Assembly (NCBI GenBank): GCA_002471825.1
Contig: DKQS01000007.1
Coordinates: 310,001-374,000, forward strand
From: Flavobacteriaceae bacterium UBA7302
GTDB taxonomy: Bacteria; Bacteroidota; Bacteroidia; Flavobacteriales; Flavobacteriaceae
Reading direction: 5' to 3'
DNA length: 64,000 nucleotides
Part shown: in pieces, positions 36,151 through 44,464 of the stretch
How positions within the stretch are numbered: position 1 is the stretch's first letter
Layout of the letters: each line of letters begins with the position of its first letter
The notes under the pieces: generated by a model
Told to the model about the DNA's origin: nothing
Database searches by the model: none
The model's input: only the letters and a program-made list of their open reading frames with translations
Made by a program: the position numbers and the translations under genes

Positions 36151-36275
36151 ATCTATATTCTCTTTCTCTAAGGTATGACAAATCTTAGGAACTCCGTTAA
36201 AAGTTAAGAATATCTTAATAAAATTGTAACGTTTTCAGAATTTCTTCGTCTTTACTATATAGACGATTGGTTTTC

Positions 36276-36449
36276 ATGAAAAACTTTAAAAAAATTATTG
36301 GCTTATTCACGGTTATCTTTTTAGCCGGTGTCTTATTAACCATAGGCACCGTAAAATCTACATTGAAGAAAGATAGTCCAAAGCAAGAGATCGTCGAAAT
36401 CAAAAAAGACACCACATACCTTCTTACCTCAGAAAAAGAAAAGGCTTAA
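36276..36449 (+). CDS. Small single-pass membrane protein, 57 aa
   Basis: Frame from ATG 36276 gives one transmembrane helix (about residues 6-24) and a Lys/Glu-rich tail; a longer start at 36267 adds three residues. It is divergent from rnr, with 125 bp between. Coding status is supported by the clean hydrophobic-then-charged layout, but there is no family I can name and no clear promoter. Confidence 0.5.
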   Translation: MKNFKKIIGLFTVIFLAGVLLTIGTVKSTLKKDSPKQEIVEIKKDTTYLLTSEKEKA

Positions 36450-36981
36450 TTTTCTTTAACACTTATTAACATCTTTCATTATTACTAATATTCTTCTTTT
36501 TTAAAAAATTGAAATAATGATGATTATAATAGTTTGTGAATAACGGGTATATTTTTTCAGCAGAAAACTTTGCTTTTTGATTTATAAAAAGATGTTGACA
36601 CTCCGTTCATAGGAAAGCTTATTTAAAATCAATAACATAGCTAGTTTACTAACAACAGTTATGAACACTGTTCACTACTTTTTTTTAATTTCTTCTCTCA
36701 GTTTTGATGTAAACAAATTGTAAAATTAATGTTCATAAACAACGATTAAAAAACATTAACTTTTCTTGACTTTTAGCTGTAAAGGCTTGTATATAAAGAA
36801 ATCGTTGACATCCAAATTTTGATATGATTAAATTAAAAAAAGTTCTTAACATTTAGGTAATATTTGTAATTCCTTAGAATTCATTCAGTTATTAAAAATC
36901 TAGAAAAACAGCATGTTGATAACTGAAAAACTGTGAATAAGGGGAAGAAATATGTAATTTTGTAATCTAAAACTTCACTTT
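36450..36981. other. Candidate replication origin (oriC): A/T-rich, DnaA boxes
   Basis: Gene-free stretch of 532 bp, strongly A/T-rich. Two perfect DnaA boxes TTATNCACA occur, both TTATTCACA on the minus strand (36535-36543 and 36932-36940). Four further nine-mers of the form TTATNAACA, one mismatch away, lie at 36463-36471 (+), 36659-36667 (+), 36730-36738 (-) and 36914-36922 (-). Flanking transcription diverges (rnr left, rpiB right), and parS sites lie about 12 kb away. No dnaA is in the window. Function is inferred. Confidence 0.6.
36955..36962 (+). promoter_or_regulatory. Bacteroidota -7 promoter element for rpiB
   Basis: TAATTTTG, 19 bp upstream of the rpiB ATG, at the right edge of the candidate origin and 14 bp from a DnaA box. 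Confidence 0.45.
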
Positions 36982-37416
36982 ATGACTATCGCTATTGGTA
37001 ACGACCACGCAGGAACAGAATACAAATTTGAAATTGTTAAATACCTTGAGGAAAAAGGGTATACAGTACTGAACTTTGGAACGGATACCAACGATTCTAT
37101 GGATTATCCTGATGCCATTCATCCAACAGCAGATGCTGTGGAAAGTGGAAAAGCTGAGTTAGGAGTTATTTTATGTGGTAGTGGAAATGGTGCTCAAATG
37201 ACTGCTAATAAACATCAAGGAATTCGTGCGGCTTTGTGTTGGAATAAGGAATTGGTAGCATTAGCCAAACAACATAACAATGCTAACGTATTAACCATTC
37301 CTGCTCGTTTTGTTTCTTTGCAGCAAGCCCTTGGTTTTGTAGAGTTATTTTTAAATACTCCATTTGAAGGCGGAAGACACGGACGACGTGTTGAAAAGAT
37401 TGCCTGTTCGGCCTAA
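36982..37416 (+). CDS. rpiB: Ribose-5-phosphate isomerase B
   Basis: Enzyme of 144 aa that interconverts ribose-5-phosphate and ribulose-5-phosphate in the pentose phosphate pathway. The RpiB/LacAB fold shows the substrate Asp-His pair (NDHAG, residues 7-11) and catalytic Cys65 in the CGSGNGAQM loop. Its stop codon overlaps the start of the GNAT gene by one base (TAATG), so the two are coupled. Confidence 0.95.
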   Translation: MTIAIGNDHAGTEYKFEIVKYLEEKGYTVLNFGTDTNDSMDYPDAIHPTADAVESGKAELGVILCGSGNGAQMTANKHQGIRAALCWNKELVALAKQHNNANVLTIPARFVSLQQALGFVELFLNTPFEGGRHGRRVEKIACSA

Positions 37417-37856
37417 TGAACTTTCTAGTAAAAACATTTGATCAACTTACCACCAGCGAATTATATGATTTGCTACAATTGCGTTCAGAGGTTTTTGTAG
37501 TAGAACAAGATTGTGTGTATCAGGATATCGATGGAAAAGATCAAAAAGCCTTACATGTATTAGGTTATAAAGATGATCAATTGGTTGCTTACACGCGCGT
37601 ATTCGGTCCTGGATATTATTTTGAAAATGCTAGTATAGGAAGAGTGGTTGTGAAGGAATCTGACAGAAAATATGGATACGGATACGAATTAATGAAAGCA
37701 TCTATTAATGCTGTTGATTATCATTTTAAAGTGACTGAAATTACTATTTCTGCTCAAACGTATCTTAAGAAATTCTATAATAATCTCGGATTTCAACAAG
37801 TTGGCGAAGGATATTTGGAAGATGGAATTCCGCATATTCGAATGGATAAATCCTAA
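37416..37856 (+). CDS. GNAT acetyltransferase, ElaA-like
   Basis: N-acetyltransferase of 146 aa of the ElaA type: LRSEVFVVEQDCVYQDIDGKD is the family's characteristic N-terminal block, and the acetyl-CoA loop follows as VVVKESDRKYGYGYELM. Full length. The acceptor is unknown. It is coupled to rpiB by a one-base overlap, and its 3' end overlaps by three bases a tiny ORF on the other strand. Confidence 0.88.
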   Translation: MNFLVKTFDQLTTSELYDLLQLRSEVFVVEQDCVYQDIDGKDQKALHVLGYKDDQLVAYTRVFGPGYYFENASIGRVVVKESDRKYGYGYELMKASINAVDYHFKVTEITISAQTYLKKFYNNLGFQQVGEGYLEDGIPHIRMDKS

Positions 37857-37966
37857 TCCTTTTTCTTGTTGGTAAGTTTGTATAATAAGTACCCCATTCC
37901 CACCAAGAATTTTAAGATAAGAACGATTGCTATGACATACATGAATGTATTTGAATTACTATTCAT
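37853..37966 (-). CDS. Small membrane protein, 37 aa, coupled to the epimerase gene
   Basis: An ATG at 37966 overlaps the end of the aldose-epimerase gene, whose stop is at 37959, and reads to TAG at 37853. The product has one hydrophobic helix (about residues 8-28) and a Lys-rich end (LTNKKKD), the usual positive-inside shape of a tiny single-pass protein. The eight-base overlap points to translational coupling. Function unknown. Confidence 0.5.
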   Translation of the reverse strand: MNSNSNTFMYVIAIVLILKFLVGMGYLLYKLTNKKKD

Positions 37967-38756
37967 CTGCTAATTTTATTGTACAAGTGAAAACTTCTTT
38001 TCCACTTGAAATTTGCATGTTTTTCTCAGAGAATATTTGATCGGTGTATGAGGTGTATTGTGAAATTGGTTCGATACAAATCATGTTCGGTACCTCTGTC
38101 CACAGCATGAAATTATCGAATCCTTTTGTTTCCAAAACAACATCCTTTTTATCGTTATGTTTTAGTCGGATTGTATTGATATCTAAAACAGGAAAAGCAT
38201 TAGATCCTACCTCATAAACTTGTTGCAAGTTGATAGAATTAGATCCGCTTTGGATGATTTCATGTTCATCACCTGATAATAGAAAAGCTGGATGATACCC
38301 AAGCATGAAAGGCATTCCTTGATCTGAAAAAATGGTGAATCTAATTTGAAGTTCGTTTTCCGAAAGGGTAAACGACTTGTAGAATTCAAAATCGAAAGGC
38401 CAGTGCAGAAATTCTTGAGAAGACTTATCTGGAAATTTGGAATTTTTTATCAAGGATTCAGCTTGATAGGTTTTTTTGTAGATCGATTTTTTATTTGAAA
38501 CCTGAACCTGTTCATAATTCAGTTCACGTAACAACCCATGTTGATCTTGCACCCCGTCACCTCTTTTCGTATGCACTATAAAATTGTTTTTTTCGGTGGG
38601 TCCAATTACTGGAAACATTTCATCATCTGACTTTCGCCATCCAGGATTTCCTTTTTGATGAACGTATTCTTTTCCATCGGACAAAAAACTAATGAGTTCT
38701 CCATTTTCAATTTGAACCGAACAGGTTTCCGCAGTGAGTGAGGTGATGGTAGACAT
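37959..38756 (-). CDS. Aldose 1-epimerase (mutarotase) family protein
   Basis: Beta-sandwich protein of 265 aa resembling the YihR/aldose-epimerase branch. A His in the LGYHPAFLL block and Glu in MICIEPIS are at the expected catalytic positions. It would interconvert sugar anomers, or act on hexose-6-phosphate. The start at 38756 lies 14 bp after a TATTTTTG box on the minus strand (38771-38778). Confidence 0.85.
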   Translation of the reverse strand: MSTITSLTAETCSVQIENGELISFLSDGKEYVHQKGNPGWRKSDDEMFPVIGPTEKNNFIVHTKRGDGVQDQHGLLRELNYEQVQVSNKKSIYKKTYQAESLIKNSKFPDKSSQEFLHWPFDFEFYKSFTLSENELQIRFTIFSDQGMPFMLGYHPAFLLSGDEHEIIQSGSNSINLQQVYEVGSNAFPVLDINTIRLKHNDKKDVVLETKGFDNFMLWTEVPNMICIEPISQYTSYTDQIFSEKNMQISSGKEVFTCTIKLADE

Positions 38757-38770
38757 AAATCATTTTTATT

Positions 38771-38778
38771 CAAAAATA
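38771..38778 (-). promoter_or_regulatory. Bacteroidota -7 promoter element for the epimerase gene
   Basis: Minus strand TATTTTTG (TAnnTTTG), 14 bp from the start codon. Confidence 0.4.
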
Positions 38779-38869
38779 ACGTAAAAATCAATCGTAATTA
38801 CCGCAATTTGAATCTTAGTTTTTTTGTACCTTGTATCGCTGAATTACATTAATATTTTCAAACTTTTTT

Positions 38870-39877
38870 ATGGCGACAGATAAAGAAAAGCAAGCGAAAT
38901 TAAAAGCATTGCAACTTACCTTAGATAAATTAGATAAGACTTACGGGAAAGGGTCTGTAATGAAATTAGGAGATGCGGTTACTGAGGATATAGATGCTAT
39001 TCCTTCGGGATCTTTAGGTTTGGATTTAGCCTTAGGAGTAGGTGGATATCCAAGAGGAAGAATCATTGAAATATATGGTCCAGAATCTTCTGGTAAAACA
39101 ACCTTAACCATCCATGCAATTGCTGAAGCTCAAAAGGCTGGTGGTATTGCTGCTTTTATTGATGCAGAGCATGCTTTTGACCGATTTTATGCAGAGAATT
39201 TAGGAGTAGATATTGACAATTTGATCATTTCACAACCTGATCATGGTGAACAGGCTTTGGAAATTGCCGATAACCTAATCCGTTCAGGAGCCATTGATAT
39301 TGTGGTGATTGATTCTGTTGCTGCTTTGACTCCGAAATCAGAGATTGAGGGGGAAATGGGAGACTCCAAAATGGGATTGCATGCGAGACTTATGTCACAA
39401 GCACTTCGAAAATTAACAGCAACCATTTCTAAGACGCATTGTACAGTGATTTTTATCAACCAGTTGCGTGAGAAGATTGGTGTCATGTTTGGAAATCCAG
39501 AAACAACTACGGGTGGTAATGCCTTGAAATTTTATGCCTCCGTTAGATTGGATATTCGTAGAAGAACTCAGATTAAAAACGGAGATAAAGTCATTGGAAA
39601 TGCTACTAAGGTAAAAGTTGTGAAAAACAAAGTAGCCCCACCGTTCCAAACGGCTGAATTTGATATTATGTATGGGGAAGGAATTTCTAAAGTAGGAGAA
39701 ATTTTGGATTTAGGTGTTGAACTTGGAATTGTTAAGAAAAGCGGTTCTTGGTTTAGCTACGGAGAAACCAAATTAGGTCAAGGAAGAGATGCCGTAAAAG
39801 GAATCATCAAAGAAAACCCTGACTTAATGGATGAATTAGAAACAAAAATTAAGGAAGAAATTGATAAAAGCGAATAA
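38870..39877 (+). CDS. recA: Recombinase RecA
   Basis: DNA strand-exchange ATPase of 335 aa that forms filaments on ssDNA and, where LexA exists, triggers its autocleavage. Walker A GPESSGKT is at residues 70-77, the L1/L2 DNA-binding loops and the family signature ALRKLTATISKT are present, and the acidic C-terminal tail is intact. A strong hairpin follows. No SOS-box sequence I can recognise is visible upstream. Confidence 0.98.
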   Translation: MATDKEKQAKLKALQLTLDKLDKTYGKGSVMKLGDAVTEDIDAIPSGSLGLDLALGVGGYPRGRIIEIYGPESSGKTTLTIHAIAEAQKAGGIAAFIDAEHAFDRFYAENLGVDIDNLIISQPDHGEQALEIADNLIRSGAIDIVVIDSVAALTPKSEIEGEMGDSKMGLHARLMSQALRKLTATISKTHCTVIFINQLREKIGVMFGNPETTTGGNALKFYASVRLDIRRRTQIKNGDKVIGNATKVKVVKNKVAPPFQTAEFDIMYGEGISKVGEILDLGVELGIVKKSGSWFSYGETKLGQGRDAVKGIIKENPDLMDELETKIKEEIDKSE

Positions 39878-39900
39878 GCCATTTATCAACTAACCGATGG

Positions 39901-39933
39901 AAAACTGCTTATAATTTATAAGCAGTTTTTTTA
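39901..39933. terminator. Bidirectional terminator after recA
   Basis: AAAACTGCTTAT (39901-39912) pairs with ATAAGCAGTTTT (39918-39929), followed by a T-run; the minus-strand T-tract serves the facing PspC gene. Confidence 0.85.
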
Positions 39934-40083
39934 TTCGTCAGATAACACCTTAACCAACCATAAAACCAAATAGGCTCCAATTCCGAAACCTGCTAGTAAA
40001 ACGGCTAACACAAAGAAGATTCTAAAATTTTTCGCTGTAAACTGAGTTTTGGTACTCAGCCATTCACATACACCTAAAATCAT
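39931..40083 (-). CDS. Small PspC-domain membrane protein, 50 aa
   Basis: An ATG-to-TAA frame of 50 aa on the minus strand between recA and dut. The sequence follows the PspC domain pattern: ILGVCEWLS, a short linker, then a transmembrane helix ending GAYLVLWLVK. PspC proteins bind the membrane and, in enterobacteria, control the phage-shock response; short single-domain versions are common in Bacteroidota, with unclear function. Seventeen bases separate it from dut upstream, so it may be the last gene of the esterase-dut operon. Confidence 0.75.
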   Translation of the reverse strand: MILGVCEWLSTKTQFTAKNFRIFFVLAVLLAGFGIGAYLVLWLVKVLSDE

Positions 40084-40100
40084 AACGTATTATTTAAATA

Positions 40101-40532
40101 TTAAACTCCGGTACTTCCAAAACCACCAGCACCTCGTTCGGTTTCGTTGAGTTCTTCAACCTCCACCCAATTAATCTGTTCATACTTTGCAATCACCATT
40201 TGAGCAACACGCTCTCCATCATTTACCACAAAATCTTCGTTAGATAGATTCACCAAAATCACCCCAATTTCTCCTCGGTAGTCGGCATCTATGGTTCCGG
40301 GTGAATTCAAAACGGTAATTCCTTTTTTTGCTGCCAGACCACTTCTTGGTCTCACTTGGGCTTCGTATCCAGCTGGCAAAGCCATAAACAATCCTGTCTT
40401 AATAATGGCCCTTTCCAAAGGTTTTAAAACTATGGGACTATCAAGGTTCGCCCGAAGATCCATTCCAGCTGATTGATTGGTTTCATAAGCTGGTGTTTGG
40501 TGTTTTGATCGATTTATTAGTTCAACTTTCAT
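40101..40532 (-). CDS. dut: Deoxyuridine 5'-triphosphate nucleotidohydrolase
   Basis: Trimeric dUTPase of 143 aa that keeps uracil out of DNA and supplies dUMP. All five motifs are present: GMDLRA, PRSGLA, DADYRGEIGV, ERVAQMV and the C-terminal GAGGFGSTG. Full length. The start codon overlaps the stop of the esterase gene (ATGA), so the two are coupled despite unrelated roles. Confidence 0.97.
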   Translation of the reverse strand: MKVELINRSKHQTPAYETNQSAGMDLRANLDSPIVLKPLERAIIKTGLFMALPAGYEAQVRPRSGLAAKKGITVLNSPGTIDADYRGEIGVILVNLSNEDFVVNDGERVAQMVIAKYEQINWVEVEELNETERGAGGFGSTGV

Positions 40533-41404
40533 AATTCAATATCATATAAAAAACGAATAACATTTAAAAATTGGCTGTTCCAAAAAGCTTCGTTGTGCTC
40601 TCCTCCTGGAATCAATTTTTGCTGCATGTGATCTTTTGGAAAACCACTATCAACCAGCAGTTTTGAAACTTCATTAAATTCTTTGGTCATGCCTTCCTTA
40701 TCGCCTAGCAATAGGTACATTTTAGTATTTGACAAGGCAGGGTTATTTTTAGTGAAATCAAGAATTTCTTTTGAAAACCAAAAGGAAGGAGAAACCACAC
40801 CTAACCTTCCAAACACATCAGGATATGCAAGTCCGGCATAATAAGAAATCAAACCACCCATAGAACTTCCAATAATTCCCGTAAACTCAGCTTCCGGTTT
40901 GGTTCTGTAATTTTTGTCAATATATGGTTTTAATTCTTCAACAATCATTTTGACATAACGATCTCCCGAACCACCTCCGTATTTATCGTGTTTCCACGGT
41001 GAATATTCGTTCATTCGTTCTGCACCTACATTGTTGATTCCGACAACGATGAACCCTTTTTTTGTCTTGGTGTACAAATCATTCAAAATTTCATCCACCC
41101 CCCATTCACCAGCATAGGAAGTTTTTGCATCAAAAAGATTTTGACCATCATGCATGTAAATTACCGGATATCGCTCTTCAGAACTATCATAGTTGGGCGG
41201 AAGATACAACCAAATAGCTCTCGCAACGGCTTCACCCTTTAAATTAACCACATTAAATTTTTGATCAAGCATACTTACATTTTCTGCTTTGGTTGATGGT
41301 TTTTCCTGCGATTTTGAGCTGTCTTTAGCAGCGTTTTCCTTCTTACATGAAGCAAGGAAAAAGAGACTAAAAACAATAAGGTAAATTGATTGTTTCATTG
41401 ACAT
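40529..41404 (-). CDS. Esterase-D-family alpha/beta hydrolase lipoprotein
   Basis: Lipoprotein of 291 aa: signal peptide ending in the lipobox LASC (Cys20 lipidated) and an alpha/beta hydrolase of the putative esterase (Pfam00756-like) group. The nucleophile is Ser181 in GSSMGG, and a His follows in GGEHNEAFW; the acidic member is less certain. Related enzymes cleave siderophore or feruloyl esters. The ATG at 41404 is chosen; another at 41398 would work equally. It leads dut by a 4-base overlap. Confidence 0.83.
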   Translation of the reverse strand: MSMKQSIYLIVFSLFFLASCKKENAAKDSSKSQEKPSTKAENVSMLDQKFNVVNLKGEAVARAIWLYLPPNYDSSEERYPVIYMHDGQNLFDAKTSYAGEWGVDEILNDLYTKTKKGFIVVGINNVGAERMNEYSPWKHDKYGGGSGDRYVKMIVEELKPYIDKNYRTKPEAEFTGIIGSSMGGLISYYAGLAYPDVFGRLGVVSPSFWFSKEILDFTKNNPALSNTKMYLLLGDKEGMTKEFNEVSKLLVDSGFPKDHMQQKLIPGGEHNEAFWNSQFLNVIRFLYDIEL

Positions 41405-41419
41405 GGAAATAACACCTAA

Positions 41420-41427
41420 CAAATATA
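41420..41427 (-). promoter_or_regulatory. Bacteroidota -7 promoter element for the esterase-dut operon
   Basis: Minus strand reads TATATTTG (TAnnTTTG), 15 bp upstream of the start at 41404. Confidence 0.4.
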
Positions 41428-41467
41428 ATAATTAGACAAAGCGATGAAAGTAACTTGATACTTTTCT

Positions 41468-41475
41468 TACTTTTG
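41468..41475 (+). promoter_or_regulatory. Bacteroidota -7 promoter element for the GpsA-like gene
   Basis: TACTTTTG, 17 bp before the TTG start at 41493. Confidence 0.4.
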
Positions 41476-41492
41476 GGTAAAATTTATCAACC

Positions 41493-42488
41493 TTGGGATC
41501 AAATTCAACTATTGCAGTTATTGGAGGAGGAAGCTGGGCAACAGCGATTGTTAAAATGCTTTGCGAAAACGAATCAAAAGTTGGTTGGTACATGCGAAAT
41601 TCCCAGTCCATCGAGTATATCAAAGAACACCATCACAATCCCAGGTATATTCAGGGAGCCGAATTTGACCCAAAACAATTAGACCTATCGGATAATATCA
41701 ATCGAATTGTTGGCAAGTATGATGTTCTCATCTTCGCGATTCCATCTGCCTTTTTAGTATCTGAATTGGATAAACTAAAAGAAGATATTTCTGATAAAAT
41801 TATTTTTTCTGCCATCAAAGGGATTGTACCTGAAACAGGGTTGATTGTTGGAGAACACTTCTACAAGAAATACGACATTCCTTTTGAAAACATTGGAGTC
41901 ATTACCGGACCTTGTCATGCGGAAGAGGTAGCCTTAGAGCGATTGTCCTATTTGACCATTGCTTGTAAAGATGAATCCAAAGCAAAAAGAATTAGTAAAG
42001 CTATTGAAAGCGATTATATCAAGACCAAAACTTCAGATGATATCATTGGCACCGAGTACGCAGCCGTTTTGAAGAACATCTATGCCGTAGCCGCGGGAAT
42101 CGCCAACGGACTCGGATATGGAGACAATTTTCAAGCGGTTTTGATAAGCAATGCGATTCGTGAGATGAAACGTTTCATTAAAAACGTTTATAAAATGAAG
42201 CGAAATATCAACAATTCAGCCTATTTAGGAGACCTCTTGGTAACCGGGTATTCAACCTTTAGTCGCAACCGAATGTTCGGAAACATGATTGGTAAAGGTT
42301 ACACGGTTCGATCGGCTCAATACGAAATGCGAATGATTGCAGAGGGCTACTATGCAACAGAAAGCGCTTACAAACTTAAAAAGGAGTTTGATACCAAAAC
42401 ACCCATTATCAATGCGGTGTATGCCATCCTATACGACCACAAAAGCCCTAAAAAAGAGTTTAAAAAATTGGCTAATAAGTTAGACTAA
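41493..42488 (+). CDS. gpsA: Glycerol-3-phosphate dehydrogenase (NAD(P)+)-like protein
   Basis: Protein of 331 aa with a TTG start. The NAD(P) motif GGGSWATA is at residues 11-18, followed by the catalytic region GPCHAEEVA and the substrate Lys in EYAAVLKNIYAVAAGI. This is the GpsA fold, which makes sn-glycerol-3-phosphate for phospholipids. It is slightly divergent (YYATESAYKL near the end), so I am less sure about substrate than about fold. Confidence 0.87.
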   Translation: MGSNSTIAVIGGGSWATAIVKMLCENESKVGWYMRNSQSIEYIKEHHHNPRYIQGAEFDPKQLDLSDNINRIVGKYDVLIFAIPSAFLVSELDKLKEDISDKIIFSAIKGIVPETGLIVGEHFYKKYDIPFENIGVITGPCHAEEVALERLSYLTIACKDESKAKRISKAIESDYIKTKTSDDIIGTEYAAVLKNIYAVAAGIANGLGYGDNFQAVLISNAIREMKRFIKNVYKMKRNINNSAYLGDLLVTGYSTFSRNRMFGNMIGKGYTVRSAQYEMRMIAEGYYATESAYKLKKEFDTKTPIINAVYAILYDHKSPKKEFKKLANKLD

Positions 42489-42531
42489 TTGTTTAATTTT
42501 GAACACGCTAACTAATTTTTAAACTTTTATT

Positions 42532-43191
42532 GTGAAAACAATACAGGAAGTTGTTGAAAAAACCATTCGAAAAACACCTTTTATTGAGGAAGCACTGAAC
42601 GAGAAACTCATCAATGTTTCGTCTTTAGCCCGTTTGATATTGCCAGATGTTTCACGAACCCTAAAAAAGGAAGTAAAGGTAGGTGCTGTAATGATGGCCA
42701 TCAACCGAATTTCTCCAGCAAGTGAATTACGCATCCGGAAGAATATCAAAAGGTTAGCATTGGATTTGGGTGATGTGATTGTAAGGTCTGATTTGTGTGA
42801 TTTTACCTTTAAAAACACTCGCTCTTTGTTTCGAGAAATTGCTAAAATTCTGACCAAATCCGCCGAAAATTCTGATTACTTTTTAACCGTGTCACAAGGA
42901 ATTTTTGAAACCAATATTGTCACCAGTAAAAACTTAAGACCTTTTGTAGAAGATATTTTTGAAAACGAGATTTTAATCAATAGCGTTCTTGAGCTTGCTT
43001 CGATTACGATCAAGCTTCCAAAAGAGAATCAGGAGCAATCTGGAATTTATTATTTCATTTTGAAGCAATTAGCTTGGGCAGATATTTCCTTACAAGAGGT
43101 GATTTCTACAACCAATGAAATGACCATTGTGGTAAAAGAGGAAGACATCAATCAGACCTTTGCTATATTAATGGATATGAAGCTTACCTAG
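42532..43191 (+). CDS. Hypothetical protein with ACT-like domain
   Basis: Protein of 219 aa with a GTG start at 42532. The N-terminal part is helical with conserved SLARLILPDVSRTLKKEVKVGAV; the C-terminal part (about 90-219) shows two ACT-like beta-alpha-beta units, the second ending TNEMTIVVKEEDINQTFAIL, as in aspartokinase regulatory domains. No kinase domain is present. Often labelled aspartate kinase in flavobacterial genomes; that label is not supported here. It may sense an amino acid. Confidence 0.75.
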   Translation: MKTIQEVVEKTIRKTPFIEEALNEKLINVSSLARLILPDVSRTLKKEVKVGAVMMAINRISPASELRIRKNIKRLALDLGDVIVRSDLCDFTFKNTRSLFREIAKILTKSAENSDYFLTVSQGIFETNIVTSKNLRPFVEDIFENEILINSVLELASITIKLPKENQEQSGIYYFILKQLAWADISLQEVISTTNEMTIVVKEEDINQTFAILMDMKLT

Positions 43192-43194
43192 TTT

Positions 43195-44463
43195 ATGGCA
43201 AAAATTGATCCGTACGCCGCCCTCCGCATCAGAGAGTTTAACATCTTTTTACTTGTCCGATTTTTATTAGTCTTTGGATGGTCCATGCAGTTCATTGTAA
43301 TAGAGTGGCAGGTGTATTCATTAACCAAAGATCCTTTATCACTCGGAATTATTGGATTGATGGAAATTATTCCTGCTTTTTCCATGGCTTTGTTTGCAGG
43401 TCATATTGTCGATAATAAAGAAAAACGAAACCTTTTAGCCATCTGTATTGCGGCCTTTTCCTTTATTAGCCTGGGATTGTATTACTTAACGACCGACGAG
43501 GTTACCAACAACTGGAAGTTGAACCATATTTTATACGGAATTTATGCCTTGGTCTTTTTTGGTGGGTTTCTTCGTTCTTTTTTCGGACCAACGATTTTTT
43601 CTTTGGTTGCATTGATTGTACCTAAAAAGATTTACCCAAACGCGGCTACTTGGAGTACCAGTACCTGGAAAACGGCAGCTGTTGCTGGGGCTCTTTCTGG
43701 TGGATTTCTAATTAGTTGGATTGAAGTTGATGGGACCTTATCTATGGTTTTTATATTGGTGATGATTTCCTTGGTCGGCGTATTTTTCATAAAAAAGAAA
43801 CCAATCCTAAACACGAAAAAAGGAGAACCAATAAAGGACAGCTTAAAGGCAGGGGTCACTTTTGTTTTTAAGAACAAGGCAATTTTAGGAGCCTTAACGT
43901 TGGACATGATTGCGGTTTTGTTTGGAGGAACTGTGGCCATCCTCTCGGTATTTGCTCAAGACGTTTTGGAAGTAGGAAGTGAAGGATTCGGATTGTTAAA
44001 TGCTTCCATTTCTTTAGGTAGCATTGTTACCATGTTTGCCACCACTTACATTCCAATAAACAAAAGCACAGGAAAAAAGTTGTTGGTTTCCGTATTCATT
44101 TTCGGAATAAGCATTATTGGTTTTGGTCTTTCAAATATTTTCTGGTTAAGTGTCTTTATGCTCTTCGTAAGTGGAGCCGCAGACGGGATATCCATGATCA
44201 TTCGACAAACAATTTTACAGCTAAAAACTCCGGATGAAATGCGAGGAAGAGTATCCTCTGTGAATTCCATGTTCGTTGGATCTTCTAACGAGTTGGGTGC
44301 TTTTGAAAGCGGCTTGGCAGCTAAATTGCTAGGCCCAGTAACAGCAGTTGTTTTTGGTGGAACAATGACTTTATTAACCGTATTTGCCACAGGTTATTTG
44401 AATCCGACCCTTCGTGATTTGGATCTAACTAAAGATATCGAAGAACACGAAGGAGAGGAATAA
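43195..44463 (+). CDS. MFS transporter, EntS-like
   Basis: Membrane transporter of 422 aa with about ten to twelve transmembrane helices of the major facilitator superfamily, MFS_3 (EntS-like exporter) type. The motif region DNKEKRNLL (residues 73-81) is the loop 2-3 motif. Export of a small molecule is likely; substrate unknown. The gene ends one base from the convergent PNPOx-like gene. Confidence 0.85.
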   Translation: MAKIDPYAALRIREFNIFLLVRFLLVFGWSMQFIVIEWQVYSLTKDPLSLGIIGLMEIIPAFSMALFAGHIVDNKEKRNLLAICIAAFSFISLGLYYLTTDEVTNNWKLNHILYGIYALVFFGGFLRSFFGPTIFSLVALIVPKKIYPNAATWSTSTWKTAAVAGALSGGFLISWIEVDGTLSMVFILVMISLVGVFFIKKKPILNTKKGEPIKDSLKAGVTFVFKNKAILGALTLDMIAVLFGGTVAILSVFAQDVLEVGSEGFGLLNASISLGSIVTMFATTYIPINKSTGKKLLVSVFIFGISIIGFGLSNIFWLSVFMLFVSGAADGISMIIRQTILQLKTPDEMRGRVSSVNSMFVGSSNELGAFESGLAAKLLGPVTAVVFGGTMTLLTVFATGYLNPTLRDLDLTKDIEEHEGEE

Positions 44464-44464
44464 A

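Noticed and set aside
42652..42663. Partial parS half-site TGTTTCACG
   Set aside because: Only one half matches; it lies inside a coding gene and lacks the dyad partner.
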